Of a DNA stretch of 64,000 nucleotides, positions 1-8,595 are shown in pieces (the stretch's first letter is position 1; each line of letters opens with the position of its first letter). The translations under genes were made by a program, and so were the position numbers. Under the pieces are notes generated by a model, which was given only the letters and a program-made list of their open reading frames with translations, was not told the DNA's origin and searched no databases. Source of the stretch: Halomonas sp. M20 (GTDB taxonomy: Bacteria; Pseudomonadota; Gammaproteobacteria; Pseudomonadales; Halomonadaceae); NCBI RefSeq assembly GCF_020622265.1, contig NZ_JACNMQ010000002.1:310001-374000 (forward strand), written 5' to 3'.

Positions 1-684
1 TTATACAAACTGTCTGAACGCTTGAAGCACTCGACCTGAGGTATTCGATAGATTGCCAAAACTTAAACCTGATGCTAGCGCCTCCATTCCAGGCATATCT
101 TCGAGGCTATGCTGACAATCGCTTTAGTTTCTTGTGCTTCGCGAGTTGTTCATGCTTTCAATTTAGCATCGCCCCCAGAATCGAGATTTATAGAAGATTA
201 TTGGCGATTCAGCACGCTTTACATCACGCAAAAAAGCACCATTTCCTCGCATATAAATTCCATCCATTTAGCCTTAGAAAAATAACAAGACCGTTATTCA
301 GGATCAAAAAAGAACGAATAAATCGTGTCTACATCGATTCTTACGAAAAATATCGAACCAATCAATCGTTGAATTTATTTTCCCTTATTTATATTAATGA
401 GAAAGTTAATATCCAATCACCTGTTTCTGCATCGTTTTTTTTAATCATTCTGATCACTATTTTCGTATTGCGTACGAAATGCGTCATTCATCACACTTAC
501 GCCTTATTCGGTTCGGAAACTTCACCCAATGCCTGGATCGCATTACCCCGAGAATGAGGATTCTCTTCGAATCATCAACAATCATTGGTTTGCTTGGCAA
601 ACAATCTCCGCTGACCATGATGGAACCCAACATTTTTATTCTCCTATTCATGTCAATTACTCGACACTGAAAGGAAAAAATAAA
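1..684. other. AT-rich stretch without a convincing gene
   Basis: I see no gene I can support here. One open frame of 161 codons (72-557) exists, but its translation is rich in Arg, Ser, Phe and Ile without any domain pattern, has no Shine-Dalgarno sequence, and lies in DNA clearly richer in A+T than the coding sequence downstream. Runs of A and T around 290-460 fit non-coding or decayed DNA. No hairpin-plus-T-tract terminator, tRNA cloverleaf or repeat was noticed. Confidence 0.5.
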
Positions 685-966
685 TCATATTTTTTGCTCG
701 CCTTTACCAATGTGCTTTACCTGGATGGCGCTCAGGATTTCCATGTCGGCCTGAAAATCCTGCGTCACCATAAAGACGTCTTGGTCGCCGACCTTTTCAT
801 CGCCAACCGTGATGTCCGCAGTATTGCCATTGTCAGCCGCATCGATTTTGTCTGGATGCAACGACATTGCCAGCACGTTATCGATGCGTATCCACCCAGC
901 CTGTTCGGCCCCGAGGCGGAGCTGGATGTCGCGGCCTACCTAGACAGCGCTTTTCCCTACGTACAT
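685..966 (-). pseudogene. small gene remnant with in-frame amber stop
   Basis: On the minus strand an ATG at 966-964 sits a few bases behind an AGGTGA ribosome-binding sequence. It opens a frame of 94 codons ending in TGA at 685, but codon 9 is TAG (942-940). Past the stop the frame reads as ordinary acidic protein with fragments such as GAEQAGWIRIDNVL, HPDKIDAADNG and DVFMVTQDFQADMEIL, and the base composition is GC-rich, unlike the DNA at 1-684. A GTG at 876 could restart a 63-residue product. No family is recognised. The frame may be a recently inactivated small gene, or coding only from the internal start; the opposite strand is also open here (529-1008). Confidence 0.3.
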
Positions 967-1211
967 TCAGGGATCACCTCGCCCAAACAGTCCCCTCGCA
1001 AGGGATAGTCATAAAGTCGTTATCCCATGCGCTGTTCCAAGCCATGCAATGAGAGGTAAACGGGCCGGTTTTTGTTATGCTCTGACATGGTGATGGACCT
1101 ATTTGAAATATGCTCGTCCGTGCCGGATATTGTACGACGCTTGTTTCCTTGTTCCCGTGAGGATGCGAGCATGGTGTCGTAGCTACCATCGAACTTCAGG
1201 AGGGATCCCAC

Positions 1212-2312
1212 TTGAAACGTCCTTTTCGTATCGCTGTCACCGGCGCTGCTGGCAGCATCAGTAACTCATTGTTGTTCCGTATTGCCTCTGGCGACATGTT
1301 TGGCAAGGATCAGCCAGTAATCCTGCAGCTCATCGAGCGCCCCGAGGCCATGCAGGCCTTGCGTGGCGTTGCCATGGAGCTCGAGGACTGCGCCTTCCCG
1401 CTGTTGCTTGGCGTGCGTCTGCACGACAATGCGGAAGATGGCTTCCGCAACGTCAGCCATGCGCTGCTGGTCGGCGCCAAGCCGCGTGGCAAGGGCATGG
1501 AGCGCAAGGATCTGCTGGCGGAAAATGCCGAGATCTTCAGTCGTCAGGGCCGCGCCCTCAACGACAACGCCAACCCGGACGTGAAGATTCTGGTGGTGGG
1601 TAACCCCGCCAATACCAATGCCATGATCGCCAGCCGTAACGCACCGGATCTTTCCCCGGCGCAGTTCACCGCCATGAGCCGACTGGATCACAACCGTGCC
1701 AAGGGCATTCTGGGTAACCACATTGGTGCCAACACCCAGGACATCACCCATGTGGCCGTGTGGGGCAATCACAGCCCGACTCAATATCCCGACGTACGCA
1801 ATGCCAAAGCCTTCGGCGAGCCGATCATGCCGACACTGGACAAGAAGTGGGTCGAGGAAACTTTCATCCCGCGGGTGCAAAAGCGCGGTGGCGAGATCAT
1901 CGAGGCACGCGGTCTATCCAGTGCAGCATCCGCTGCCCAGGGCGCCATCGATCACATGCGCGATTGGGAACTAGGCACTCGAGACGGCGATTTCGTCAGC
2001 ATGGGCATCTTCTCCGATGGCAGCTACGGCATCGCCAAGGGAATCGTCTACTCCTTCCCGGTACGCTGTCGCTATGGGCGCTACGAGATCGTTCAAGGCC
2101 TGTCCATCGACGATGAAGCACGCAAGTACATGAAGGCGACGGAAGACGAATTGCTCGAAGAGAAATCCGCGATCGAGCATCTGCTGCCCAAGGAAACCGA
2201 AGAATCCAGCAACAACCTGGGTGTGACCCTGCGTTCCGGCGCCAAGCGCTACGCCGATCAGGACGCTCTGGACGATAGCGAGGCCAGCGCCCTGCGCACC
2301 GATCGCATCTGA
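1212..2312 (+). CDS. mdh: malate dehydrogenase
   Basis: Oxidises malate to oxaloacetate with NAD in the TCA cycle; cytoplasmic. The 366-residue protein belongs to the MDH type 2 family: the nucleotide-binding loop [18 protein letters not shown] lies at residues 10-27, followed by the family signature [11 protein letters not shown] (about residues 55-65), VGNPANTNA (about 129-137), and [10 protein letters not shown] holding the substrate-binding Arg region (about 156-165). Catalytic His lies in WGNHS (about 190). The start is TTG at 1212, preceded by a strong AGGAGGG at 1198-1204 with 7-base spacing; no better ATG fits. The last 35 or so residues (acidic, ending near LRTDRI) extend beyond the usual length of about 326-330. 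It stands alone, convergent with the membrane protein gene two bases downstream. Confidence 0.93.
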   Translation: MKRPFRIAVTGAAGSISNSLLFRIASGDMFGKDQPVILQLIERPEAMQALRGVAMELEDCAFPLLLGVRLHDNAEDGFRNVSHALLVGAKPRGKGMERKDLLAENAEIFSRQGRALNDNANPDVKILVVGNPANTNAMIASRNAPDLSPAQFTAMSRLDHNRAKGILGNHIGANTQDITHVAVWGNHSPTQYPDVRNAKAFGEPIMPTLDKKWVEETFIPRVQKRGGEIIEARGLSSAASAAQGAIDHMRDWELGTRDGDFVSMGIFSDGSYGIAKGIVYSFPVRCRYGRYEIVQGLSIDDEARKYMKATEDELLEEKSAIEHLLPKETEESSNNLGVTLRSGAKRYADQDALDDSEASALRTDRI

Positions 2313-2313
2313 T

Positions 2314-3465
2314 TCATTCGAGTCTCAGCCGTTCCCGCTCCTCGGTGATCCACCGAGGAGCGAATAGGGTGCGAAGCATTCGCCACAGCGCCCATAAGGC
2401 TGCCAAGGGTAGCAACAAGGTCTCGAGTAGATAGACCACCAGCAGCTGAACGAAACGCTCCACCATGTCATCGGAGAACTGGCGTACGCTCAGGGTCATG
2501 TCCGCGGTGCGCTCGCGCAGATCATTCAGCCATTGTGTCAGCCCTTCCTCTTCCTCCAGCGTATCGACATCCGCCTGCTGCAGTTCCGCCGTTGCCACGT
2601 TCAAACTCTGCTGAGCCTGCTGTCGCCGCTCTTCCAGAAGGGCATCTGAGACGAACCCGACCCCGGTTATCATCAAGGGAAGTGCCAGACGGGCGACTAC
2701 GAGCACGATGACGACACCTCGTGCCAGTAGCACCAGACGCCGAGACAGCCCCGAAAACACCAGCGCCATCATCAATAGCACTGCGCTCAGGCTTCCAAGA
2801 ACCGTTATCGCCGCGCCCTCTCCCATCTCCAGCAGCACGCGCTGAATACCGATCGACGCCATGGCCACCACCATGACATCCGAATAACGTTCCGCCATAT
2901 CCTGCAGCGGCTTGAATACCTGCCCCGGCTTGACCGCGACACCGCCGATGAACGGTAACGTCAATTCTGCTTCGGCTGCCAGGGCGATACCGCGATCGAT
3001 CAACCGTGCCGAGGCATAGGAGGCCGCCGCCAGTGTCAAGGAGCGATCAAGCGTCGTGATTGCCGAGACCTGAGTTGGTGCCAATACCGGTCCAAGCACG
3101 CGCCGCTCGGCAAACTCGCTGACCGAGGCGAGCAATACCAACCCCAGCAGAACCAGCATCCCTAAACGCTTTTTGAAATCCCGTCGCGGCATGGGTTCCG
3201 ATTCGTCTGAGTCGCTGGAGCGCTCAGTTTCTATACGGTACGCCTTTAGCCAACTGGTAAAAGGCAACAGCAAGCTGATAGACAGCAGCACCGCCTGCCA
3301 TCCCGGCAATCCGGGCCTTTGCCACCAGCGCCATGCCGCGAATGCGCCCACCACCAGCCCTGACAAGACGACATAGCTCATTTCCGGCCAGCGTGGCGTA
3401 CTGACCAGCGCCCCGAGATACACGGCATCGAATAGCAAGGCGACGGCCAGGCTCAACATTGCCAT
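2314..3465 (-). CDS. conserved membrane protein of unknown function
   Basis: A 383-residue integral membrane protein that I do not assign to a named family. Hydrophobic segments by eye: residues 3-22, 30-46 and 58-72 as an N-terminal group; about 104-118; about 215-235 and 243-270 in the middle; and about 335-365 near the C-terminus. A soluble linker rich in Ser/Asp/Glu separates the first group (about residues 79-95), and a Gln/Glu-rich, probably coiled-coil stretch (about 280-330) precedes the last membrane segment. The start has GGGAG 8 bases upstream, reading from the minus strand. It ends one base from mdh, tail to tail. The layout of helices plus a coiled coil would suit a structural or mechanosensing role, but this is only a guess. 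Confidence 0.6.
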   Translation of the reverse strand: MAMLSLAVALLFDAVYLGALVSTPRWPEMSYVVLSGLVVGAFAAWRWWQRPGLPGWQAVLLSISLLLPFTSWLKAYRIETERSSDSDESEPMPRRDFKKRLGMLVLLGLVLLASVSEFAERRVLGPVLAPTQVSAITTLDRSLTLAAASYASARLIDRGIALAAEAELTLPFIGGVAVKPGQVFKPLQDMAERYSDVMVVAMASIGIQRVLLEMGEGAAITVLGSLSAVLLMMALVFSGLSRRLVLLARGVVIVLVVARLALPLMITGVGFVSDALLEERRQQAQQSLNVATAELQQADVDTLEEEEGLTQWLNDLRERTADMTLSVRQFSDDMVERFVQLLVVYLLETLLLPLAALWALWRMLRTLFAPRWITEERERLRLE

Positions 3466-3647
3466 TAAATAGCTCCCATGATGATGGATGCACTGATCGA
3501 GTGATTACGAACCAATCGAGATCACCGCGATAAAGGGCAGTCATACTAGGTCATTTTGATGATATCGCTCTATTGAATTTCCAAAGCCTACTTACCATGC
3601 TGTTCATACTGCCCCTGCTAAAAAACGGAACTGAAAAGGAGACAACA

Positions 3648-4334
3648 ATGAATGACCACGTCATGTTGATTACCGGCGCCTCGACGGGAATCGGTGCGGC
3701 CACTGCCCGCGCCGCGCATCGCGCGGACTACAGACTGGTATTGGCGGCCCGCTCCACGGACAAGCTGGACGCCCTGGCCAGGGAATTTGGTACCGACAAG
3801 ACATTGACCGTAGCCTGCGATGTCACCTCCATGGAAGATCAACAAGCCATGGTGGACAAGGCCATGGAACGCTTCGGGCGTATCGACGTCGTATTTGCCA
3901 ATGCTGGCCGTGGCGGTTCGCCGGGGGGCTTCAGCGAAGCCGATCACGAAAGCTGGCGCGACATGTTGATGACCAACGTCTACGGCGTCGGTCTGACCAT
4001 TCAGGCGTCCCTGCCCATGCTGCGCAAGACCCAGGGCCACATCCTGCTTACCGGGTCCGCTGCGGGTCGCGCTACCATTCCCGGATCAATGTACAGCGCC
4101 AGCAAATGGGCGGTCACCGGTATTGGCTACAATCTGCGTGAAGAACTTCGAGGCAGCGGCATACGGGTGACCCTGATCGAACCCGGCATGGTGGATACGC
4201 CTTTTTTCGACCAAGCACCAGATCATGCCCTGGAAGATCGCGACATCGCCAACGCGGTCATGTATGCGGTCAGCCAGCCCGCCCATGTGGACGTCAACGA
4301 GATACTCATACGGCCTACGCCATCTCGTGAATAA
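3648..4334 (+). CDS. SDR family NAD(P)-dependent oxidoreductase
   Basis: Classical short-chain dehydrogenase of 228 residues, a cytoplasmic oxidoreductase acting on an unknown alcohol/carbonyl pair. The coenzyme motif TGASTGIG (residues 9-16), NAG (about 87-89), the catalytic Ser in LLTGSAAG (about 134-141) and YSASKWA with catalytic Tyr and Lys (about 149-155) are all present. The ATG at 3648 is chosen over one 75 bases upstream because AAGGAG lies at 3636-3641 and the extra N-terminal residues do not fit a Rossmann fold start. It is close to the YdfG/serine-3-dehydrogenase-like subgroup by its NVYGVG and PGMVDTPFF segments. The substrate is not predictable; no operon partner is evident. Confidence 0.85.
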   Translation: MNDHVMLITGASTGIGAATARAAHRADYRLVLAARSTDKLDALAREFGTDKTLTVACDVTSMEDQQAMVDKAMERFGRIDVVFANAGRGGSPGGFSEADHESWRDMLMTNVYGVGLTIQASLPMLRKTQGHILLTGSAAGRATIPGSMYSASKWAVTGIGYNLREELRGSGIRVTLIEPGMVDTPFFDQAPDHALEDRDIANAVMYAVSQPAHVDVNEILIRPTPSRE

Positions 4335-4444
4335 GCACCTGAACAAATATTACAAAAAACATGCCCCGAATATGCTTTCGGGGCTGGCGAAATGCGCAAA
4401 AATTTCGCATGCTGAAGTCGTCAGTGGACAGGCAATGGAGCCTC

Positions 4445-4762
4445 ATGAACGCGGTAAGACAATTGAACGGCAGCGCCTCTTTGCACTCTTCGTCGAAAGG
4501 CAAGAGCAATCTTGATACAAGAGCCGATGCAAAGGACGATGTGCAAGATGACGTGAGAGACATGGAAAAACGCTCTCGCCTGATGCGGGTAGTCACGCGC
4601 CGCATCGCCTTCTCGGAGCTGGACAACCGGGAAATCGCCCGTCGTGCCGGCATTCCTTCCCAGCGCATCAGCGATCTGCTCGCCGGGCGCCTGGAACACT
4701 TCTCCATCGATCAACTTCAAGCTCTTCGCGAAACCGTGGAGGGTGAGACATCCAATTCCTGA
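4445..4762 (+). CDS. small XRE-type helix-turn-helix protein
   Basis: A 105-residue protein whose C-terminal half carries a helix-turn-helix of the XRE/HigA-like type: SELDNREIARRAGIPSQRIS followed by DLLAGRLEHFSIDQLQAL, the pattern seen in small regulators where NREIARRAGI is helix 2 and SQRISDLLAGR the recognition helix and turn. The N-terminal third is polar and probably disordered. An ATG at 4445 with GGAG at 4437-4440 is the likely start; an ATG at 4562 would leave only the DNA-binding part. The longer frame from 4361 would run through a GC-rich hairpin (4363-4384), so I did not use it. No toxin gene adjoins it, and its target is unknown. Confidence 0.6.
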   Translation: MNAVRQLNGSASLHSSSKGKSNLDTRADAKDDVQDDVRDMEKRSRLMRVVTRRIAFSELDNREIARRAGIPSQRISDLLAGRLEHFSIDQLQALRETVEGETSNS

Positions 4763-4862
4763 CGCGACCCTGGATGCGCTAGCATCTTCTCTCTTATTCG
4801 GTGCTGCAAGATACGGCACCGGATAAGCTCGTGGTCGACACCATTCAGTACGGTCTCCTGGT

Positions 4863-6878
4863 TCATGCAGCACCGGCTGCAGGCTGGCGTTTGCTGGCCA
4901 ACCAATTGCCCCCCAGCAGCACTGCAATGACCACGACACCGGCTATTTCACTCAATAAATCAGGATAGAATACCGCCGCAGACGCAAGGGCAATCAGCGC
5001 CCTTGAAATCACCGAGATGCGCATGAACAGATAACCTTCCAGCGCCGCGGCAAAGGCCAGAAGAGCGGCTATCGCGATGATCACGTTCCAGATGACCAGG
5101 GCTACCGGCCCTCCCATGATGATCTCCGGGTTGAACACCATGAACAGCGGGATCAGGTAGAGCCCCTTGGCAAACTTCCACGCCTGGAAGCTGGTCTCCA
5201 TGGGTTTGCTGCCGGCGATGGCCGCGCCGGCGAACCCCGCCAGGGCAATCGGCGGCGTCACGTTGGAATCCTGGGAGTACCAGAACACCACCAGATGCGC
5301 GATCAGAAGCGGCATGCCGAACTCCGTGGAAAGGGCCGGGCCCACCAGCACGATCAATACGATATAACTTGCCGTGACCGGCAATCCCATTCCCAGCACC
5401 AGGCTTGCCAGCAACACCATCAGCAGCGCCAACAGGATATTGCCGCCGGAGAACGCCATCATCATCGCCGAGAACTTGAGTCCCAATCCGGTCAAGCCGA
5501 CGATACCCACGATGATGCCGGCCACGGCACAAGCCATGCTCACCGCCACTGCATTGCGCGCCCCCAGCTCAAGCCCTTCGATCAGCCGTATGAAGCCCGT
5601 CTTAGCTATATCCTTCAAGCCAGCGGAAGTCACCGGCTGCCCCTGCTTTGGCGCAATGAATAGATACCAGATCAAGAAGCGCAGTACCGCCACGGCAATG
5701 ATGGTGAGGATGGCATAATAGCCGACCCGCATGGGGGACATGTTCATGACCAGCAGATAGACCAGCACCCCCAGGGGCAGCAAGAAGTGCCAACCGTCGC
5801 GCATGACCTGGCCCAACTGAGGCAGTTCAGAACGCACCATGCCCTTCATGCCCTGCTTGAGAGCGATGATATGCACGAACAGATAGACCGTGGCGAAATA
5901 CATCACCGCCGGCAGCACACTCACCTTGACGATCTCGAGATACGGTACGTTGGTATATTCGGCGATCAAGAAAGCACCGGCACCCATTAACGGGGGCGTG
6001 ATCTGGCCGCCGGTGCTTGCCGCGGCCTCGATGCCTCCAGCCTGAGCCGGCCGATAGCCCAGGCGTTTCATCAAGGGGATGGTGAAGGCACCGGTGGTGA
6101 CCACGTTGGCAATGGCGCTGCCCGAAATCGACCCCATGCCCGCGGAGGCCAACACTGCCGCCTTGGCCGGCCCCCCGCGCTGACGCCCGGTGGCAGCATA
6201 GGCCAGTTCGATGAAGAAACGCCCGGCGCCGGTACTTTCCAAAAAGGCGCCAAACAGTACGAAGATAAAGATGTAGGTGGCCGCCACACCCAATGGTAGG
6301 CCGAACAACCCTTCCTGACCCAGATAGAGCTGGCCGACGATGCGATCCAGGCTATAACCGCGATGGGCCATGATCCCCGGCATCCAGTCCGACAACCAGG
6401 GCAAGTCTCCCCTGGGGCCCGCAAAGGCATAGAGAATCGCCACCACGCCAATAATAGTCATGCCCAGCCCCACCGCCCGGCGGCTGGCCTCGAGCACCGT
6501 GACCACGGCGATACAGCCGACGAGGATATCAGTCTGGTTCCAGAACCCGGCGCGATCGATGATTGCGTCGAGATTGAAAGCCATGTAGAAACCGGTGATG
6601 AAGGCACCCGCCAGAAAGATGCAGTCGATGATCCAGCCCAGCACACCCCGCCGGCGCTGCGCGCCAAACACCGGGAACATCAGAAAGGCCAGGAACATGA
6701 TCAGCGCGATATGAATACTACGCTGATAGAACAGGCCGAGCGGTTCGATCCCCGCCGCATAGAGCTGGAACAGCGATAGCCCCACGCCCACCAGGGTAAT
6801 CAACCACAGCACCATCCGCGGCTGGATGGACTTGGGCGTGCCGGGATCGATGTCGGACTGTTCGGGAGCGTCGTTCAT
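4863..6878 (-). CDS. TRAP transporter fused permease (DctQM type, TAXI system)
   Basis: Membrane component of a tripartite ATP-independent periplasmic transporter, driven by an ion gradient. At 671 residues it joins the small four-helix DctQ-like part (about residues 20-160) to the large DctM-like part with 12 or more helices (about 170-640). Signature segments include ASAGMGSISGSAIANVVTTG and GGQITPPLMGAGAFL (about residues 245-300) and SNVTPPIALAGFAGAAIAGS (about 545-565), both repeat-type TRAP motifs. It is last in the operon TAXI binding protein, DUF1850 protein, permease, starting 10 bases after the DUF1850 gene. A fused permease with a TAXI receptor is the usual pairing. The substrate is unknown; C4-dicarboxylates or amino acids such as glutamate are typical. 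Confidence 0.9.
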   Translation of the reverse strand: MNDAPEQSDIDPGTPKSIQPRMVLWLITLVGVGLSLFQLYAAGIEPLGLFYQRSIHIALIMFLAFLMFPVFGAQRRRGVLGWIIDCIFLAGAFITGFYMAFNLDAIIDRAGFWNQTDILVGCIAVVTVLEASRRAVGLGMTIIGVVAILYAFAGPRGDLPWLSDWMPGIMAHRGYSLDRIVGQLYLGQEGLFGLPLGVAATYIFIFVLFGAFLESTGAGRFFIELAYAATGRQRGGPAKAAVLASAGMGSISGSAIANVVTTGAFTIPLMKRLGYRPAQAGGIEAAASTGGQITPPLMGAGAFLIAEYTNVPYLEIVKVSVLPAVMYFATVYLFVHIIALKQGMKGMVRSELPQLGQVMRDGWHFLLPLGVLVYLLVMNMSPMRVGYYAILTIIAVAVLRFLIWYLFIAPKQGQPVTSAGLKDIAKTGFIRLIEGLELGARNAVAVSMACAVAGIIVGIVGLTGLGLKFSAMMMAFSGGNILLALLMVLLASLVLGMGLPVTASYIVLIVLVGPALSTEFGMPLLIAHLVVFWYSQDSNVTPPIALAGFAGAAIAGSKPMETSFQAWKFAKGLYLIPLFMVFNPEIIMGGPVALVIWNVIIAIAALLAFAAALEGYLFMRISVISRALIALASAAVFYPDLLSEIAGVVVIAVLLGGNWLASKRQPAAGAA

Positions 6879-6888
6879 GGCATTCTCT

Positions 6889-7362
6889 TCAAGGAGTTGG
6901 GTTGCTTGTTTGCAGGTGGATCAGGACACGCTCACCCGCCGCCAGGGCGCTCAAACTGGTGATATTGCCGGCATGGGAAAGCCTGTGATTCACGGCCCTG
7001 CTACCGACTCGTAATAGATAACCGTTGCCGGGCACCGGCTCATCGATATGCTCGATCCAGTAGCCGCCTTCACCGTCGGAGGTCTGTACCCCGCGCCCGG
7101 GTATATGCCCGAGCCCTGCCGCGAAATCCGGTTGATGACTGCGCTCCAGCACCATTTTCCCCTGCCGATAACGATAGCAGTCCTCGACTTGAATCCCGGT
7201 CACGGAATGATTCCACACCAGACACCAGCGCTCACCAGGCTGGAGGGGAATATCGACCAGCGCGGTATTCGAGGACGACACCACCTGCAACCGAGCCGGC
7301 TCGTTTGCTGCCGCGCCTGATATCGCTACGAACCACGAGACCCACAGCAAAAGGACGAGCAT
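6889..7362 (-). CDS. DUF1850 domain-containing exported protein
   Basis: Small secreted protein of about 157 residues that regularly accompanies TAXI-type TRAP transporters; its molecular role is not established. A signal peptide is visible at the start (residues 1-20: hydrophobic LVLLLWVSWFVAI then GAAA), followed by the DUF1850 core with WCLVWNHSVTGIQVEDCYRY and the late segment GSRAVNHRLSHAGNITSL. I chose the ATG at 7362 because AAGGGG lies upstream and the signal peptide then begins correctly; an ATG at 7401 would add 13 residues. It sits between the binding protein (47 bases upstream) and the fused permease (10 bases downstream), so the three are almost certainly one transcript. Confidence 0.85.
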   Translation of the reverse strand: MLVLLLWVSWFVAISGAAANEPARLQVVSSSNTALVDIPLQPGERWCLVWNHSVTGIQVEDCYRYRQGKMVLERSHQPDFAAGLGHIPGRGVQTSDGEGGYWIEHIDEPVPGNGYLLRVGSRAVNHRLSHAGNITSLSALAAGERVLIHLQTSNPTP

Positions 7363-7409
7363 CGATGCTCGCCCCTTGGCTTCAAGTGTTAGGAGCCACA
7401 TCACAAGGC

Positions 7410-8372
7410 TCAGGGACGTAGCTTGTCGGGAACCTCGGCACCGACTTCCTCATAGTAGCGGATGGCGCCCGGATGCAGCGGTACCGGGGTGGAATCGAGA
7501 CTGAACTCCACCGTGGTATCGTTGGCCGCCGGATGAATGGCGATCAATTCGTCGGTTTTCTCGAACAATACCTTGGTGACCTCATAGGCCAGATCGTCGG
7601 GGAGGTCCGCATTGACGACCAGCACATTGGGAATGCTGATGGTCTGCACTGGCGCCTCCATGCCTTCATACAGCCCTTTCTTTAGCTCGTAGGCGGCAAA
7701 CACCGGCTCGGCTTCCTGAGCCTTGGCGATCTCCTCGTCACTTAAGCCGACCAGACGAATATCCCGGGTAGCGGCCAGGTTGAGGATCGAGCTGGTGGGC
7801 GGCCCGACACTCCAAAAACCTGCGTCGATGTCACCATCGCGCAACGCATCCGCGGTCTCGTTGAAGTTCAGGCGCAGAGTTTCCATGTCATCGTAGGTCA
7901 GGCCATTGGCTTCCATCAGCGCCTTGGCATTGAGCTCGGTGCCACTGCCCGGAGCCCCCACGGACACGCGCTTGTCTTTCAGATCCTGCAACGACGTGAT
8001 ATCCGAATCCGCCATGGTCACGATCTGCACCGCGTTGGGATAGATCGAGCCCAACGCCCGGGTGGCTTCGACCTGACGCCCGTCGAACGCCCCTTCCCCC
8101 TTGTAAGCCTGATAGGCGGTATCCGCCAGCACCAAGGCAAAATCCGAATCCCCCCGATAGATCAGCCCCATGTTCTCGACCGAGGCTCCGGTGACCTCGG
8201 CAACCGCGCTGTACCCTTCGAGATGATTATTGATCAGCTCCGCCAGACCACCGCCATAGGGATAATAGACCCCGCCGGTCCCCCCCGTGGCAATGGATAG
8301 ACGTTGCTGCGCGATAGCGGCGGGGGCAGCGATGATAAGCGAGGCTGCGAGAGCAGCGGATAGTAGGCGCAT
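7410..8372 (-). CDS. TAXI family TRAP transporter solute-binding protein
   Basis: Periplasmic receptor of the TRAP transporter encoded downstream. A 320-residue protein with a clear signal peptide (residues 1-21, AIAQ cleavage region), then LSIATGGTGGVYYPYGGGLAELIN, the hallmark start of TAXI proteins. Other family segments are SDFALVLADTAYQAYKG (about residues 76-92) and KRVSVGAPGSGTELNAKALM (about 134-153). The start ATG has AAGGAGA six bases upstream. It is first in the operon, and the upstream gene, the Ada/AlkA fusion, is divergent, so the operon promoter must lie within 8373-8595. The ligand cannot be told from the sequence. Confidence 0.9.
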   Translation of the reverse strand: MRLLSAALAASLIIAAPAAIAQQRLSIATGGTGGVYYPYGGGLAELINNHLEGYSAVAEVTGASVENMGLIYRGDSDFALVLADTAYQAYKGEGAFDGRQVEATRALGSIYPNAVQIVTMADSDITSLQDLKDKRVSVGAPGSGTELNAKALMEANGLTYDDMETLRLNFNETADALRDGDIDAGFWSVGPPTSSILNLAATRDIRLVGLSDEEIAKAQEAEPVFAAYELKKGLYEGMEAPVQTISIPNVLVVNADLPDDLAYEVTKVLFEKTDELIAIHPAANDTTVEFSLDSTPVPLHPGAIRYYEEVGAEVPDKLRP

Positions 8373-8595
8373 GAATCTCTCCTTGGATGATTGTTGTTGA
8401 TGATGCGTAGCTAAAAACTATCACGACCGGCAACTTGCCTGCCAGACAGATTGGCAACTCAACCACTTCTCTTTGGTAGGATTTCAAGGAATCAGGCGTG
8501 CCTGTGATAAGGCCGTTCAGTTCCGATTCCGGCTAGTCATTGCCGTGAGAGAGCTTACACTGGGCCTAACATCATGCAACTGGAAGAAGCCACAG

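Noticed and set aside
72-557. 161-codon plus-strand frame
   Set aside because: AT-rich DNA, no Shine-Dalgarno, composition without domain pattern.
529-1008. 159-codon plus-strand frame
   Set aside because: Overlaps the minus-strand remnant with better start context, and its first half lies in AT-rich non-coding DNA.
4363-4384. GC hairpin GCCCCGAA/TTCGGGGC after the SDR gene
   Set aside because: No T-tract on the plus side; the T-run on the minus side would serve no gene that ends here. It may still be a weak bidirectional terminator.
4796-4824. Hairpin between the convergent HTH and TRAP permease genes
   Set aside because: Stem with one wobble pair and no T-run; too weak to call a terminator.
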